From assembly GCF_003611275.1 (NCBI RefSeq), contig NZ_CP020694.1, forward strand, positions 2,418,001 to 2,482,000: a stretch of 64,000 bases of DNA. The letters are read 5' to 3'. Source of the DNA: Sulfitobacter sp. D7. Lineage in GTDB: Bacteria > Pseudomonadota > Alphaproteobacteria > Rhodobacterales > Rhodobacteraceae. The first letter of the stretch is position 1; the number at the start of each line of letters is the position of its first letter. Both the position numbers and the translations under genes were made by a program. Under the pieces are notes generated by a model. That model was not told the origin of the DNA. It saw only the letters and a program-made list of their open reading frames with translations, and did no database searches. Positions 1 through 8,007 of this stretch are shown here, piece by piece.

Positions 1-332
1 TTGCGCGCGGGTTGCGCGGGCCCGTCTTTGGCCAGCCAGCCGAGACGTTAGAGCAAACCACCCCCGCCAGCAGCCAGCGCCCGGCCCCTTACTATCTGCG
101 CATGGCGCTGGTCGACAAACCCGGTGCACTGGCGAAAATCGCCACGGTGTTGGGTGAAGCGGGCGTGAGCATCTACCGGATGCGCCAGTATGAACATTCC
201 GACACTTCTGCACCGGTTCTGATTGTGACCCATAAGACCAGCCGCAATGCGCTGGTTGAGGCGCTGGCGAATATGGACAAGACCGGCGTGCTGGCGGGTG
301 AGCCGGTCGCGTTGCGGATCGAAGAGGTCTGA
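1..332 (+). CDS. hom: homoserine dehydrogenase, C-terminal end (partial at the window edge)
   Basis: This is the 3' end of a gene entering from the left edge; the reading frame is open from base 3. The visible part ends in an ACT domain, the small-molecule-binding fold that closes many homoserine dehydrogenases: 'YLRMALVDKPGALAKIA' leads into a helix and then 'GVSIYRMRQYEH'. Homoserine dehydrogenase makes homoserine from aspartate semialdehyde in threonine and methionine synthesis, and the ACT domain normally carries threonine feedback control. The catalytic domain lies outside the window, so the name rests on the ACT domain and on the following glpX and recJ, an order I associate with Rhodobacterales. 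Confidence 0.8.
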   Translation, partial: ARGLRGPVFGQPAETLEQTTPASSQRPAPYYLRMALVDKPGALAKIATVLGEAGVSIYRMRQYEHSDTSAPVLIVTHKTSRNALVEALANMDKTGVLAGEPVALRIEEV

Positions 333-389
333 AGGTTTGCGTTGAGGGCCATCGCCTGCCCGCGGGTCGGCGATCTGACCGCGAATATT

Positions 390-718
390 GCCACTTTATG
401 GTGCAGCCAAGATGTACCTTCGCAAAGTAGCACCCAGCCCCACCAAATCGCCTACCCGTCTGGGCGGGCAGGCGATGGCCCGGCGCCTGCGGCTTGATTC
501 CGGGCTTAGGTGGCATTTGTAGCCAAGCTCCGGCGTTTGCCAGCGGATCGGCAAACTGAAGGCAGCGACATGCCACTTTATGGCGCAGCCGTGATGTGCG
601 CTCCGCGAGGGTGCACCCAACCTCATCAAATCGCCCACCCGGTCGCACCAAAGGTGCGCCCTTATAATACGGCACGCCTTTGGCGTGACGGCCCGGCGCC
701 TGCGGCTTGATTCCCGGC
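390..718. repeat. pair of imperfect direct repeats between hom and glpX
   Basis: The 474-base gap 333-806 holds no convincing gene. It contains two diverged copies of one unit at about 390-510 and 572-718. Both begin 'gccactttatgg', run through 'caaatcgcc', and finish with the same stretch around 'cggcgcctgcggcttgatt'. The second copy is longer and carries two short inverted repeats, gcacc-aaa-ggtgc and cacgcc-ttt-ggcgtg. Further dyads occur around 447-477 (atcgcct with aggcgat). This looks like an intergenic repeat family able to fold as RNA or DNA. No function is evident. Confidence 0.6.
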
Positions 719-806
719 CAAGTGCTACCTGCGCCCAACCCAAAACTTGCCCCGAGGCCCGCGCGAGGGTACAGGACAGAAAACACATTGCACCCAAGGA
801 CACCTC

Positions 807-1769
807 ATGACCGCTTCTGCCGAATTCCAAGACCGCATGCTCTCACTGGGCCTCGCCCGTGTTTCCGAAGCCGCCGCATTGGCCTCGGCCAAGCTGATCG
901 GCAAGGGTGACGAGAAAGCCGCCGATCAAGCTGCCGTCAACGCCATGCGCGAACAGCTCAACATGCTCGACATCGCGGGCGTCGTGGTCATCGGCGAAGG
1001 CGAGCGTGACGAAGCCCCCATGCTTTATATCGGCGAAGAGGTCGGCACCGGCAAAGGCCCCGGCGTGGACATCGCGCTTGACCCGCTGGAAGGCACCACG
1101 CTGACCGCCAAAGACATGCCCAACGCGCTCACCGTGATCGCCATGGGCCCGCGCGGCTCCATGCTGCACGCGCCCGACACCTATATGGACAAACTCGCCA
1201 TCGGTCCGGGTTTCGAGACCGATGTCGTCACCCTCGACATGACCCCCGGTGAGCGCGTAGAAGCGCTGGCCCGCGCCAAAGGCTGTGCGGCTTCGGACAT
1301 CACCGTTTGCATCCTCGAACGCCCCCGCCATGCGGATATGATCGCCGAGGTTCGCGCCACCGGTGCTGCCATCCGCCTCATCACCGACGGCGATGTGGCG
1401 GGTGTGATGCACTGCGCCGACCCCGAGACCGGCATCGACATGTATATGGGCCAAGGTGGCGCGCCCGAAGGCGTGCTGGCCGCTGCCGCACTGAAATGCA
1501 TGGGCGGGCAGATGTATGGCCGCCTGCTGTTCCGCAACGACGACGAAAAAGGCCGTGCCACCAAGGCCGGGATCACCGAATTTGACCGCATCTATTCGCG
1601 CGACGAGATGGTCACCCAAGACGTGATCTTTGCCGCCACGGGCGTCACCGGCGGCAACATCCTTCCGGGCGTGAAACGCGAGCCGGGCTGGCTGACCACC
1701 GAGACGCTGATCATGCGCTCGCGCACCGGGTCGGTCCGCCGGATCAACTACCGCACCCCGGCAGAGTGA
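807..1769 (+). CDS. glpX: class II fructose-1,6-bisphosphatase
   Basis: The enzyme removes the 1-phosphate from fructose-1,6-bisphosphate in gluconeogenesis and, where present, the Calvin cycle; some homologues also hydrolyse sedoheptulose-1,7-bisphosphate. The 320-residue length suits the GlpX family. Visible family motifs include 'VVIGEGERDEAPMLYIGE' near residue 55, 'DPLEGTT' (metal and phosphate binding) near residue 90, 'ITDGDVAG' near 195 and 'GGAPEGVLAAAALKCMGG' near 225. The start chosen is ATG 807, preceded by AAGGA at 796-800; an in-frame start 60 bases upstream lacks such a site and adds an unlikely N-terminus. It lies between hom and recJ on the same strand. Confidence 0.95.
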   Translation: MTASAEFQDRMLSLGLARVSEAAALASAKLIGKGDEKAADQAAVNAMREQLNMLDIAGVVVIGEGERDEAPMLYIGEEVGTGKGPGVDIALDPLEGTTLTAKDMPNALTVIAMGPRGSMLHAPDTYMDKLAIGPGFETDVVTLDMTPGERVEALARAKGCAASDITVCILERPRHADMIAEVRATGAAIRLITDGDVAGVMHCADPETGIDMYMGQGGAPEGVLAAAALKCMGGQMYGRLLFRNDDEKGRATKAGITEFDRIYSRDEMVTQDVIFAATGVTGGNILPGVKREPGWLTTETLIMRSRTGSVRRINYRTPAE

Positions 1770-1785
1770 GGGCCAGATCGGCCCT
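1769..1785 (+). terminator. small hairpin after glpX
   Basis: agggcc and ggccct pair around a five-base loop just after the glpX stop. There is no T run behind it, so it may be a weak terminator or processing site, or chance in GC-rich DNA. Confidence 0.3.
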
Positions 1786-1821
1786 TACCACCCCCTTCCA
1801 TAACGGCCAAATGAGGTCCGC

Positions 1822-3561
1822 ATGAGCTTTCTCGGTGTCGAAACATCTTTGAGCGGGCGGCGCTGGATCGGCCCTGACGTGGAACTGACCCGCGCGGCGG
1901 AACTGCTGGTGCAGCGCGCGGGCCTGCCCGACCCGGTGTGCCAAGTGCTGGCCCGGCGCGGCGTGGTCGACACCGAGGCGGCGGGCTTTCTCGCCCCCGC
2001 CCTGCGCGACCTGCTGCCCGACCCACGCAGCTTGCGCGATATGGAGGCAGCGGCAACGCGGTTTCTCTCGGCCCTCCAAAAACGTGAACGCATCGCGATT
2101 TTCGCTGACTATGACGTGGATGGCGGCTCTTCCGCTGCGCTGTTGCTCGTCTGGCTGCGCGACATGGGCCACCGCGCGACGCTCTATATCCCTGACCGTA
2201 TCGACGAAGGCTATGGCCCCAATGACGAGGCCATGTCGGCACTCGCCGCCGACCATGACCTGATCGTTTGCGTCGACTGCGGCACGCTGTCTCATGGCCC
2301 CATCGCCGCTGCCAAGGGCGCGGATGTCATCGTGCTCGATCACCACTTGGGCGGAGAGACGCTGCCGGATGCGCTCGCTGTGGTGAACCCCAACAGACAG
2401 GACGAGGACGGCACGCTGGCGCATCTCTGCGCCGCTGCGGTGGTGTTTCTGATGCTCGTCGAAGCAGGCCGCCAGCTGCGTGAAGCGGGCCAGAAGGGGC
2501 CGGACCTCATGGGGATGCTAGACCTCGTTGGGCTGGCCACCGTGGCCGATGTGGCCCCGCTGATCGGCGTCAACCGCGCCTTTGTGCGTCAGGGTCTGAA
2601 AGTCATGGCCCGCCGCGCGCGCCCCGGTCTGGCCGCCCTTGCCGATGTGGCGCGGATGGACACGGCCCCCACGGCCTATCACCTCGGTTTTCTGCTTGGC
2701 CCCCGCATTAACGCGGGCGGGCGCATCGGGCAGGCCGACCTTGGCGCGCGGCTTTTGGCCACCGCCGACCCGCATGAGGCCGCGGCCTTGGCCGAGCGAC
2801 TGGACCAGCTCAACACCGACCGCCGCGAGGTCGAAGCCGCCGTGCGCGCCAGCGCCATGGCACAGGCCGAAGAGCGCGGCTTTGACGGGCCGCTGGCATG
2901 GGCCGCTGGCCCCGGCTGGCACCCCGGCGTGGTGGGGATCGTCGCCTCGCGCCTCAAAGAAGCCGCCAACCGCCCCTCCATCGTCATCGGCGTCGAAGAC
3001 GGCATCGGCAAAGGCTCAGGCCGCTCGATCAGTGGCATCGACCTTGGCGCGCCGATCCAGCGCCTTGCTGCCGAAGGGCTGCTGATCAAGGGCGGCGGCC
3101 ACAAGATGGCGGCGGGTCTGACGGTGGCCGAAGACAAGATCGACGCGGCAATGGAACGGCTTGGCGAATTGCTCACCAAACAGGGCGCGCATCTGGCTGG
3201 CCCCGCTGATCTGAACCTCTGCGGCATGATGATGCCCGGCGCGGCCACGGTAGAACTGGCCGAGATGGTCGACCAGGCCGGCCCCTTCGGCGCGGGCGCC
3301 CCTGCCCCGCGCTATGCCTTCGCCGATATGCAAATCCGCTTTGCCAAACGCGTAGGCGAGAACCACCTCAAGGTTAGCTTTGGCGACGGTCTGGGCGCGA
3401 ACCTCGAAGCGATTGCGTTCGGCGCCTACGACGGCCCCCTCGGCCCCGCGCTTGAAAACCACGGCGGCGCGCGCTTCCACCTTGCCGGGCGTCTCGACAT
3501 CAATAATTTCCGCGGTCGGCGCACAGTTCAACTGCGTTTGGAGGACGCCGCGCAGGCCTGA
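1822..3561 (+). CDS. recJ: single-stranded-DNA-specific exonuclease RecJ
   Basis: RecJ degrades single-stranded DNA 5' to 3' in recombination and mismatch repair in the cytoplasm. The 579-residue product has the DHH phosphoesterase signatures: 'FADYDVDGGSSAALL' near residue 95 (motif I), 'VCVDCGT' near 150, and the 'DHH' of 'VIVLDHHLGG' near 173. The DHHA1 domain carries 'KGGGHKMAAGLTV' near 430, and an OB-fold-like C-terminus follows. Length and motif order are normal. It begins 52 bases after glpX on the same strand and is probably co-transcribed with it or has its own promoter in the short gap. Confidence 0.95.
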   Translation: MSFLGVETSLSGRRWIGPDVELTRAAELLVQRAGLPDPVCQVLARRGVVDTEAAGFLAPALRDLLPDPRSLRDMEAAATRFLSALQKRERIAIFADYDVDGGSSAALLLVWLRDMGHRATLYIPDRIDEGYGPNDEAMSALAADHDLIVCVDCGTLSHGPIAAAKGADVIVLDHHLGGETLPDALAVVNPNRQDEDGTLAHLCAAAVVFLMLVEAGRQLREAGQKGPDLMGMLDLVGLATVADVAPLIGVNRAFVRQGLKVMARRARPGLAALADVARMDTAPTAYHLGFLLGPRINAGGRIGQADLGARLLATADPHEAAALAERLDQLNTDRREVEAAVRASAMAQAEERGFDGPLAWAAGPGWHPGVVGIVASRLKEAANRPSIVIGVEDGIGKGSGRSISGIDLGAPIQRLAAEGLLIKGGGHKMAAGLTVAEDKIDAAMERLGELLTKQGAHLAGPADLNLCGMMMPGAATVELAEMVDQAGPFGAGAPAPRYAFADMQIRFAKRVGENHLKVSFGDGLGANLEAIAFGAYDGPLGPALENHGGARFHLAGRLDINNFRGRRTVQLRLEDAAQA

Positions 3562-3562
3562 A

Positions 3563-3582
3563 AACTTTTTCTAGAAAAAGTT
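3563..3582 (+). terminator. perfect 20-bp palindrome after recJ
   Basis: The sequence AACTTTTTCTAGAAAAAGTT equals its own reverse complement and begins two bases after the recJ stop; a T-rich run (cattttt) follows. It fits a factor-independent terminator, although the stem is AT-rich. Confidence 0.6.
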
Positions 3583-3678
3583 CATTTTTCTGCTTGCAGC
3601 CCCCCGCCGGATTACTTAAACGTCCGCTCACAGACAGAGCAGCAACACACGAAACGCTGCACTGACCTGACAAAGAGT

Positions 3679-3753
3679 GGCCCGTTCGTCTATCGGTTAG
3701 GACGCCAGGTTTTCAACCTGGAAAGAGGGGTTCGATTCCCCTACGGGCTGCCA
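3679..3753 (+). tRNA. tRNA-Glu (anticodon TTC)
   Basis: A 75-base cloverleaf with encoded CCA. The acceptor strand ggcccgt pairs with acgggct (one G-T pair), the anticodon stem ccagg/cctgg encloses ttttcaa with TTC at positions 34-36, and the T arm is gaggggttcgattcccct. The discriminator base is G and CCA is encoded at 3751-3753. Its 3' end (3738 onward) is part of the 19-bp sequence repeated at 31087-31105, which marks it as the integration site of the following island; the tRNA itself is intact. Confidence 0.97.
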
Positions 3754-3756
3754 CTT
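3738..3756 (+). other. attL: 3' end of tRNA-Glu plus three bases
   Basis: Left copy of the 19-bp direct repeat, covering the T-stem end, the acceptor strand, CCA and the next bases 'ctt'. The copies diverge immediately afterwards (cttc here, atct on the right). Confidence 0.7.
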
Positions 3757-4092
3757 CTTCATGCAAACTACTGAATAAGCGCGATTTATTATTCGACTGA
3801 AAGTTCTAGCTGCCATAATATTTGCCTTTGGTGGATCTTGTTGCAGTAGCACGCGGCGACGACCTTTTGCCCCGACTATCAATTGATAGCTTAAGGCTGA
3901 ATGCCCGACGAGAATGAGCTGCGGACGAGCGAATGCAGCACGGGGCGGCCACTCCTATGAATGGTGGCATTGCCCCATCCCAGATTCCATCTAAGTTTAA
4001 ACGCCAAAAATGTCTGGGTAAGTCTACCGATGGCATTGCCATTTAGCGGGCAGACTATATGCTGATAAAAATCACCACGGGTAGTGCTCACT
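3754..4092. other. AT-rich island edge without a recognisable gene
   Basis: The 339 bases between tRNA-Glu and the methyltransferase gene contain only short open frames on the minus strand (about 78 and 90 codons) that resemble nothing I know and overlap each other. The promoter of the methyltransferase gene should lie here. An integrase gene would be expected next to the tRNA but there is none. Confidence 0.5.
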
Positions 4093-5289
4093 ATGAAACC
4101 GACATCAATAGACCTATTCGCTGGGGTGGGGGGGCTCACGCTCGGCTTCCAAGCAGCGGGCATTCACACAACTCACGCAATTGATATCGAAAAAAGTTGC
4201 GCCGAAGTATTTCCCAACAACTTCCCCGATGTTCAGTTTATCCAAAAAAGCGTCGCTGACTTTTCCGACACGGAGATCGAACATTTAGCCCCGGATGGTG
4301 TGGATGTCGTCGCCGGTGGCCCGCCTTGCCAAGGCTTTAGCCTAATTGGCCTACGTGATCCTGACGATGACCGAAGTAAGCTAATTTTTGAATTTCGGCG
4401 CTATGTAAACATATTACGGCCAAAATACTTCGTGATGGAAAATGTTCCCGGAATGCTTTCAGCCGAAAAAGGTAAGTGGGTGCAAACACTCATTTCCCAG
4501 CTGGAGGCTGACGGGTATAATATTGCGGATCCGAAAATACTCAATGCGACTGAATTTGGAGTTCCACAGGAGCGCCGTCGGGTGTTCCTTCTAGGCACGC
4601 GAAAAGACATTTACTCTCATCTGGATGTCCCGACGCCCACCCACTGGTCGCCTCGGAAACGGAAAGGGCTAATCAATATTCCAGAAGGTAGGGAGAAATT
4701 CGTTTCCGTTCAGGAGGCAATTTCCGACCTGCCGGACATCGAAAAGCATGATTATCTCATTGAGGGCCATAAGACTCCCTACGATAAGCACCCAACCTCA
4801 GATTACGCTCGTATGATGCGTGGGGTAGGAAGCTATAGATCATTTTTTGGGAATCCGAACCGGAATTGGGACCCCACCACCTGCACCAACTGCAAACGCA
4901 TCGTCCATGGCGAAGTATTAAGACAGAGATTTAGAGAAACCTCGCCAGGCGAAACAGTGCCGGTAAGTCGCTTGTTTAAATTGGACTGGAATGATGTGGC
5001 AAACACATTGCGAGCTGGAACCCCATCATCCCGAGGATCGTATTCCTCGCCGCGCCCAGTACACCCCGAAGAGCTACGCTGCATCTCAGTGCGCGAGGGT
5101 GCAAGGCTTCAGGGTTTCCCCGATTGGTTCGAATTCCACTCTACAAAATGGCATGGATTTCGTCAGGTCGGCAACTCTGTCAGCCCGCTAGTCGCCAAAG
5201 CTGTCGGACAGAAGATCGTTGCTGCAATCGATAGTAATTCTCAAATTTTGGAAAACTTTCCATCTGCGAAGCGCGCACTGATCGCTTGA
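4093..5289 (+). CDS. DNA (cytosine-5-)-methyltransferase of a type II restriction-modification system
   Basis: The product of about 398 residues has the C5-methyltransferase motifs in order. Motif I is 'SIDLFAGVGGLTLGFQAAG' at the N-terminus; motif IV is 'GGPPCQGFS' with the catalytic Cys near residue 76; motif VI is 'MENVPG' near 117; motif VIII is 'VPQERRR' near 160; motifs IX-X end with 'QVGNSVSPLVAKAVG'. A long variable region with a 'CTNC' pair forms the target-recognition part. ATG 4093 is preferred over an in-frame GTG at 4084 because it places motif I at the usual distance. It is convergent with the NotI-like endonuclease gene and the 3' ends overlap by 49 bases. It should protect the host by methylating the site cut by that nuclease. 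AT-rich codon use indicates transfer. Confidence 0.93.
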   Translation: MKPTSIDLFAGVGGLTLGFQAAGIHTTHAIDIEKSCAEVFPNNFPDVQFIQKSVADFSDTEIEHLAPDGVDVVAGGPPCQGFSLIGLRDPDDDRSKLIFEFRRYVNILRPKYFVMENVPGMLSAEKGKWVQTLISQLEADGYNIADPKILNATEFGVPQERRRVFLLGTRKDIYSHLDVPTPTHWSPRKRKGLINIPEGREKFVSVQEAISDLPDIEKHDYLIEGHKTPYDKHPTSDYARMMRGVGSYRSFFGNPNRNWDPTTCTNCKRIVHGEVLRQRFRETSPGETVPVSRLFKLDWNDVANTLRAGTPSSRGSYSSPRPVHPEELRCISVREGARLQGFPDWFEFHSTKWHGFRQVGNSVSPLVAKAVGQKIVAAIDSNSQILENFPSAKRALIA

Positions 5290-6188
5290 GATAGCTTGTC
5301 ATAATTATGCAGCTTTATGCCGGGGTTACTAATTAACGCCATCGAGAGCCCCACCATGTCGGTGGAAATAGCCTCGGCAAGCTCGATCTTAAAACCCATA
5401 CCAGAGGTAATGTGCCTGTAGGCGTGAATATGAATGAAGTCCGAAGGGTCCTGCTGGTGAAAATGAGCATCCACATTATAAGATTTCCGTAGATGCTCCA
5501 GAAAGTGGTCTTGGACTATCAATACCGTATTTTTCCGCCAACGAGCAACCTGGCGGGCTTTATGTAGGAGCTGCACCAAAATCTTCTTTGAAGCGTCTTT
5601 CTCATTAAGCGAGAAGGCGTAGCTGCTTTTAATTGCACCGTTAAGGTAATCATTTCTGGCATCCCAGATCGACCCACTTCCGCCCGTTCCACAGGCCTGA
5701 ACTTCGATACCCACAAAGTCTATTACCTCTCCGCTCTGGTCCAGCGCAGTAAGCCCGAAATCCAACGAACCTTCAGATGTGATTGATAACTCCCTTACTG
5801 CTCGGTAGGAGTGACCAGATGTCAGAAACCGCTTGCAGTCTTCCAAGATCACAGCATCTTGAAGGAAACGGCTGGGACAAACCATCCAGTTCTGGACGCT
5901 CCCATCGGCCTTCGTTTTGCGAACAGTGCAGTTTCCTATTAACGGATTTGGCTTGGCCTTCCGTATTTTGTCACAGTTTGTGCCAGTAGGAGTATGTTGG
6001 TACATACCAGCTAACCCCTGTTTAAAAGGACACACAATATTTTTGTGGGGCGCAGATACCGTCTCCGCCCTCAAGCTTTGCCAAGGTTCCTTCGTCGCAT
6101 CACAGGGCGTTAGCGTAGAGGCTCCAAAAAGCTCTAGAGGGCCGTTTTTCAGCATTTTGTCTAAATCCTTGAAGAAATTATACTTCAC
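5241..6188 (-). CDS. NotI-like type II restriction endonuclease
   Basis: The 315-residue product resembles the NotI restriction endonuclease family. Four cysteines at residues 53, 72, 87 and 104 (VCPF, NCDK, NCTV, VCPS) fit the N-terminal Cys4 metal site reported for NotI. The nuclease core has an Asp at 143 ('SLDFGL') followed by 'GIEVQACGTGG' with Glu162-Val-Gln164, matching the unusual Glu-x-Gln variant of the PD-(D/E)xK active site known in NotI. The gene faces the methyltransferase and overlaps it by 49 bases at the 3' end. Recognition specificity cannot be read from the sequence; NotI itself cuts an 8-bp GC site, but that should not be assumed here. Codon use is AT-rich like that of its partner. 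Confidence 0.75.
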   Translation of the reverse strand: MKYNFFKDLDKMLKNGPLELFGASTLTPCDATKEPWQSLRAETVSAPHKNIVCPFKQGLAGMYQHTPTGTNCDKIRKAKPNPLIGNCTVRKTKADGSVQNWMVCPSRFLQDAVILEDCKRFLTSGHSYRAVRELSITSEGSLDFGLTALDQSGEVIDFVGIEVQACGTGGSGSIWDARNDYLNGAIKSSYAFSLNEKDASKKILVQLLHKARQVARWRKNTVLIVQDHFLEHLRKSYNVDAHFHQQDPSDFIHIHAYRHITSGMGFKIELAEAISTDMVGLSMALISNPGIKLHNYDKLSQAISARFADGKFSKI

Positions 6189-6463
6189 ATCATAATTACA
6201 TGACTCATCAGCTTCTTAAGTTCAAGTTCACAGATTGTGGGTCCCCGACGTCATAGCGGATTCAAACAGATTTTCTCGGCAGCTTATGGAAGCACAGGCA
6301 AGCAAATGCCTTCGCAGCGGAGGGTCTAAGCATCATTTTCAGGGGTGCTCCACCTGCGAGTTTGGCGATGGAAACCACATGGTATAGGTTATCGCTTCCT
6401 GAGCGCGCTAGCCTTTATGTGTCTGGCTGCCTAAACATGTTCAAATTCCGAAATCTGGGACAT

Positions 6464-6853
6464 TCAAAACTGATCTTGTGAACCGAGCTCTCGACTGATG
6501 ATGTTAGCTTTAAAGATTCCGGCTGCTGCGCCTTCGTATTTATGTACAAAAATGGCTTCACTGATGAACTCGACTGCAATTTGAAGGTCTTTTCGATTTC
6601 TTCGCCAGTGTTGCCATGCCTGTGTTGAAATTCCGAGGTACAAGCACAGGCCGGAGATCGTCATCGGACGAGACTTTCGTAGTTTTGTACGTACAAAACC
6701 GTTCTTAGTTCTAAATATCTTATCTATATAAAATGGGCTCTCTTCGACATGCTGCGCATAGGCAACGAACTGTTGTAAGAGCAGCTCGGAATTAGCTATT
6801 TTCCGGGGTCGCCCGAGCTGCCGCCCATCCGGGGTATTTCTATTACTTTCCAT
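6464..6853 (-). CDS. phage terminase small subunit-like protein (DNA-packaging gp3 type)
   Basis: This 129-residue protein has the pattern of the gp3-type DNA-packaging proteins, the small terminase subunits that recognise phage DNA. A basic N-terminus 'GRPRKI' is followed by 'RPMTISGLCLYLGIS', a Trp-rich helix 'QAWQHWRRNRKD', and the family-like end 'KYEGAAAGIFKANIISRELG'. No large terminase, portal or capsid gene lies nearby, so this is a prophage remnant or a co-opted DNA-binding protein. It is isolated by about 275 bases from the endonuclease gene and about 430 bases from the next gene. Codon use is AT-rich. Confidence 0.65.
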   Translation of the reverse strand: MESNRNTPDGRQLGRPRKIANSELLLQQFVAYAQHVEESPFYIDKIFRTKNGFVRTKLRKSRPMTISGLCLYLGISTQAWQHWRRNRKDLQIAVEFISEAIFVHKYEGAAAGIFKANIISRELGSQDQF

Positions 6854-7279
6854 GACATTAAGTGCGCCTTAGAGCCTAGCCCATTATGGCCGTACCCACG
6901 GAGTTTTGCAAGCCAGCGATGGATTGGTACGGACGAGAAGAGACTTCCCTTTTTAAGCCAAATTGACCCCAAATAAATGGGAACCAGATTTTCCGCGCCG
7001 CCAACCTTTTTGGTCTACGATAAGGGCTGCTATTCGGCGGAGGGTGGAACCAGGAACATGACTATGTAATCCTTTATTACTTAGAATTGGCAGCTGGTCT
7101 GGCTATATATACTCCGGCCCCCGACGTGGGCAGAGGCCATTTATTATGTCATGCGCGCTTGTAATTTTTTTTTAATCCAACGCGTTGTTGGCTTAAATGC
7201 CAGATGCGGAAGCTGCCCGGCCCTTGGAGGTTAAAGCAGAGCTAGTGTTCGCCAAGTCACAAAAGCTTGTTGGAATGTG
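6854..7279. other. intergenic AT-rich stretch, nothing recognised
   Basis: No open frame of useful length or coding character is visible on either strand in these 426 bases. The right part (about 7040-7190) is AT-rich and may hold promoters or decayed phage-type DNA. The smaller gap 6189-6463 is similar. Confidence 0.5.
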
Positions 7280-7906
7280 TCAATTTTCCCCCGTGCAATC
7301 TTTCATCTGGTCAATGAATTTCTGAATTGAGTGCTCGGCAACAAACTCTTCCTCGGTAATGAAAACCTCCACGGCTCGAATACCCCCTTCTTCGTATGTT
7401 TTGATGAGGGTCAAGCTACCTTTCTTGATCGCACGGTTAACCCGCAACCGGTCAATAATGTTGAGTTCCTCAACAGGTTTACCGTATTGGATTGTGGCGG
7501 TATCGCTCACAAGTTTAGTTACGCACTCCTTTCGCAAGGCATTCCTGGCTTCAAGGGCCTCACGTGTTTCGACCTGAATAAGAAGTACTGTGATCGTGGC
7601 CAAAATTACGCCCACAACAGCTGCGCGATACCCAAAAAAGTAGGCGCAGAAAATTCCTATGGGAAGGGTGAAATACCAGTTTTGAAGCGCGGCGGCGAAT
7701 AACACGAGAGCAATTAGCATTAAGACAATTGACGGTCCGTCGCTTTCACCGGCGCCTTTTGCTTTGGTTCTATTCTTTCTGTTGCTCCGAGAACGGCTCT
7801 TACGTGATCTGTTGCCGGTTTCAGCGCCGTAACCGCTCCCAGCGTCACTCGCTTCTGCATCAAGGTCATTCATCAATTTTGCATAGTCATCTTCATCGCC
7901 TGACAT
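7280..7906 (-). CDS. hypothetical membrane protein with a basic cytoplasmic N-terminus
   Basis: I do not recognise this 208-residue protein. The N-terminal 30 residues are acidic, then comes a strongly basic segment (Arg/Lys/Ser-rich, residues about 33-51). Two hydrophobic segments follow at about 59-77 and 79-110. The remaining half is soluble, charged and helical. The start ATG 7906 follows gagagg at good spacing. Neighbours are a terminase-like gene and an IS3 element, so the context is mobile DNA. A function in phage defence is possible but nothing in the sequence shows it. Confidence 0.55.
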   Translation of the reverse strand: MSGDEDDYAKLMNDLDAEASDAGSGYGAETGNRSRKSRSRSNRKNRTKAKGAGESDGPSIVLMLIALVLFAAALQNWYFTLPIGIFCAYFFGYRAAVVGVILATITVLLIQVETREALEARNALRKECVTKLVSDTATIQYGKPVEELNIIDRLRVNRAIKKGSLTLIKTYEEGGIRAVEVFITEEEFVAEHSIQKFIDQMKDCTGEN

Positions 7907-8007
7907 GACCCTACACCTCTCTAATTTTTGTGACCTTTTTAGTCGCTGCCCAAAAACCTTGAGCTCTGTGAGCTACTCCCCATTTGTTGGACAGGATCTG
8001 GCGTAGT

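Noticed and set aside
843..1619. 258-codon minus-strand open frame opposite glpX
   Set aside because: It is an antisense shadow of a well-supported gene in GC-rich DNA, with low-complexity Gly/His composition and no ribosome site.
3806..4163. Overlapping minus-strand open frames next to tRNA-Glu as an integrase remnant
   Set aside because: No Arg-His-Arg-Tyr type motifs are visible, and the frames overlap each other without coding character.
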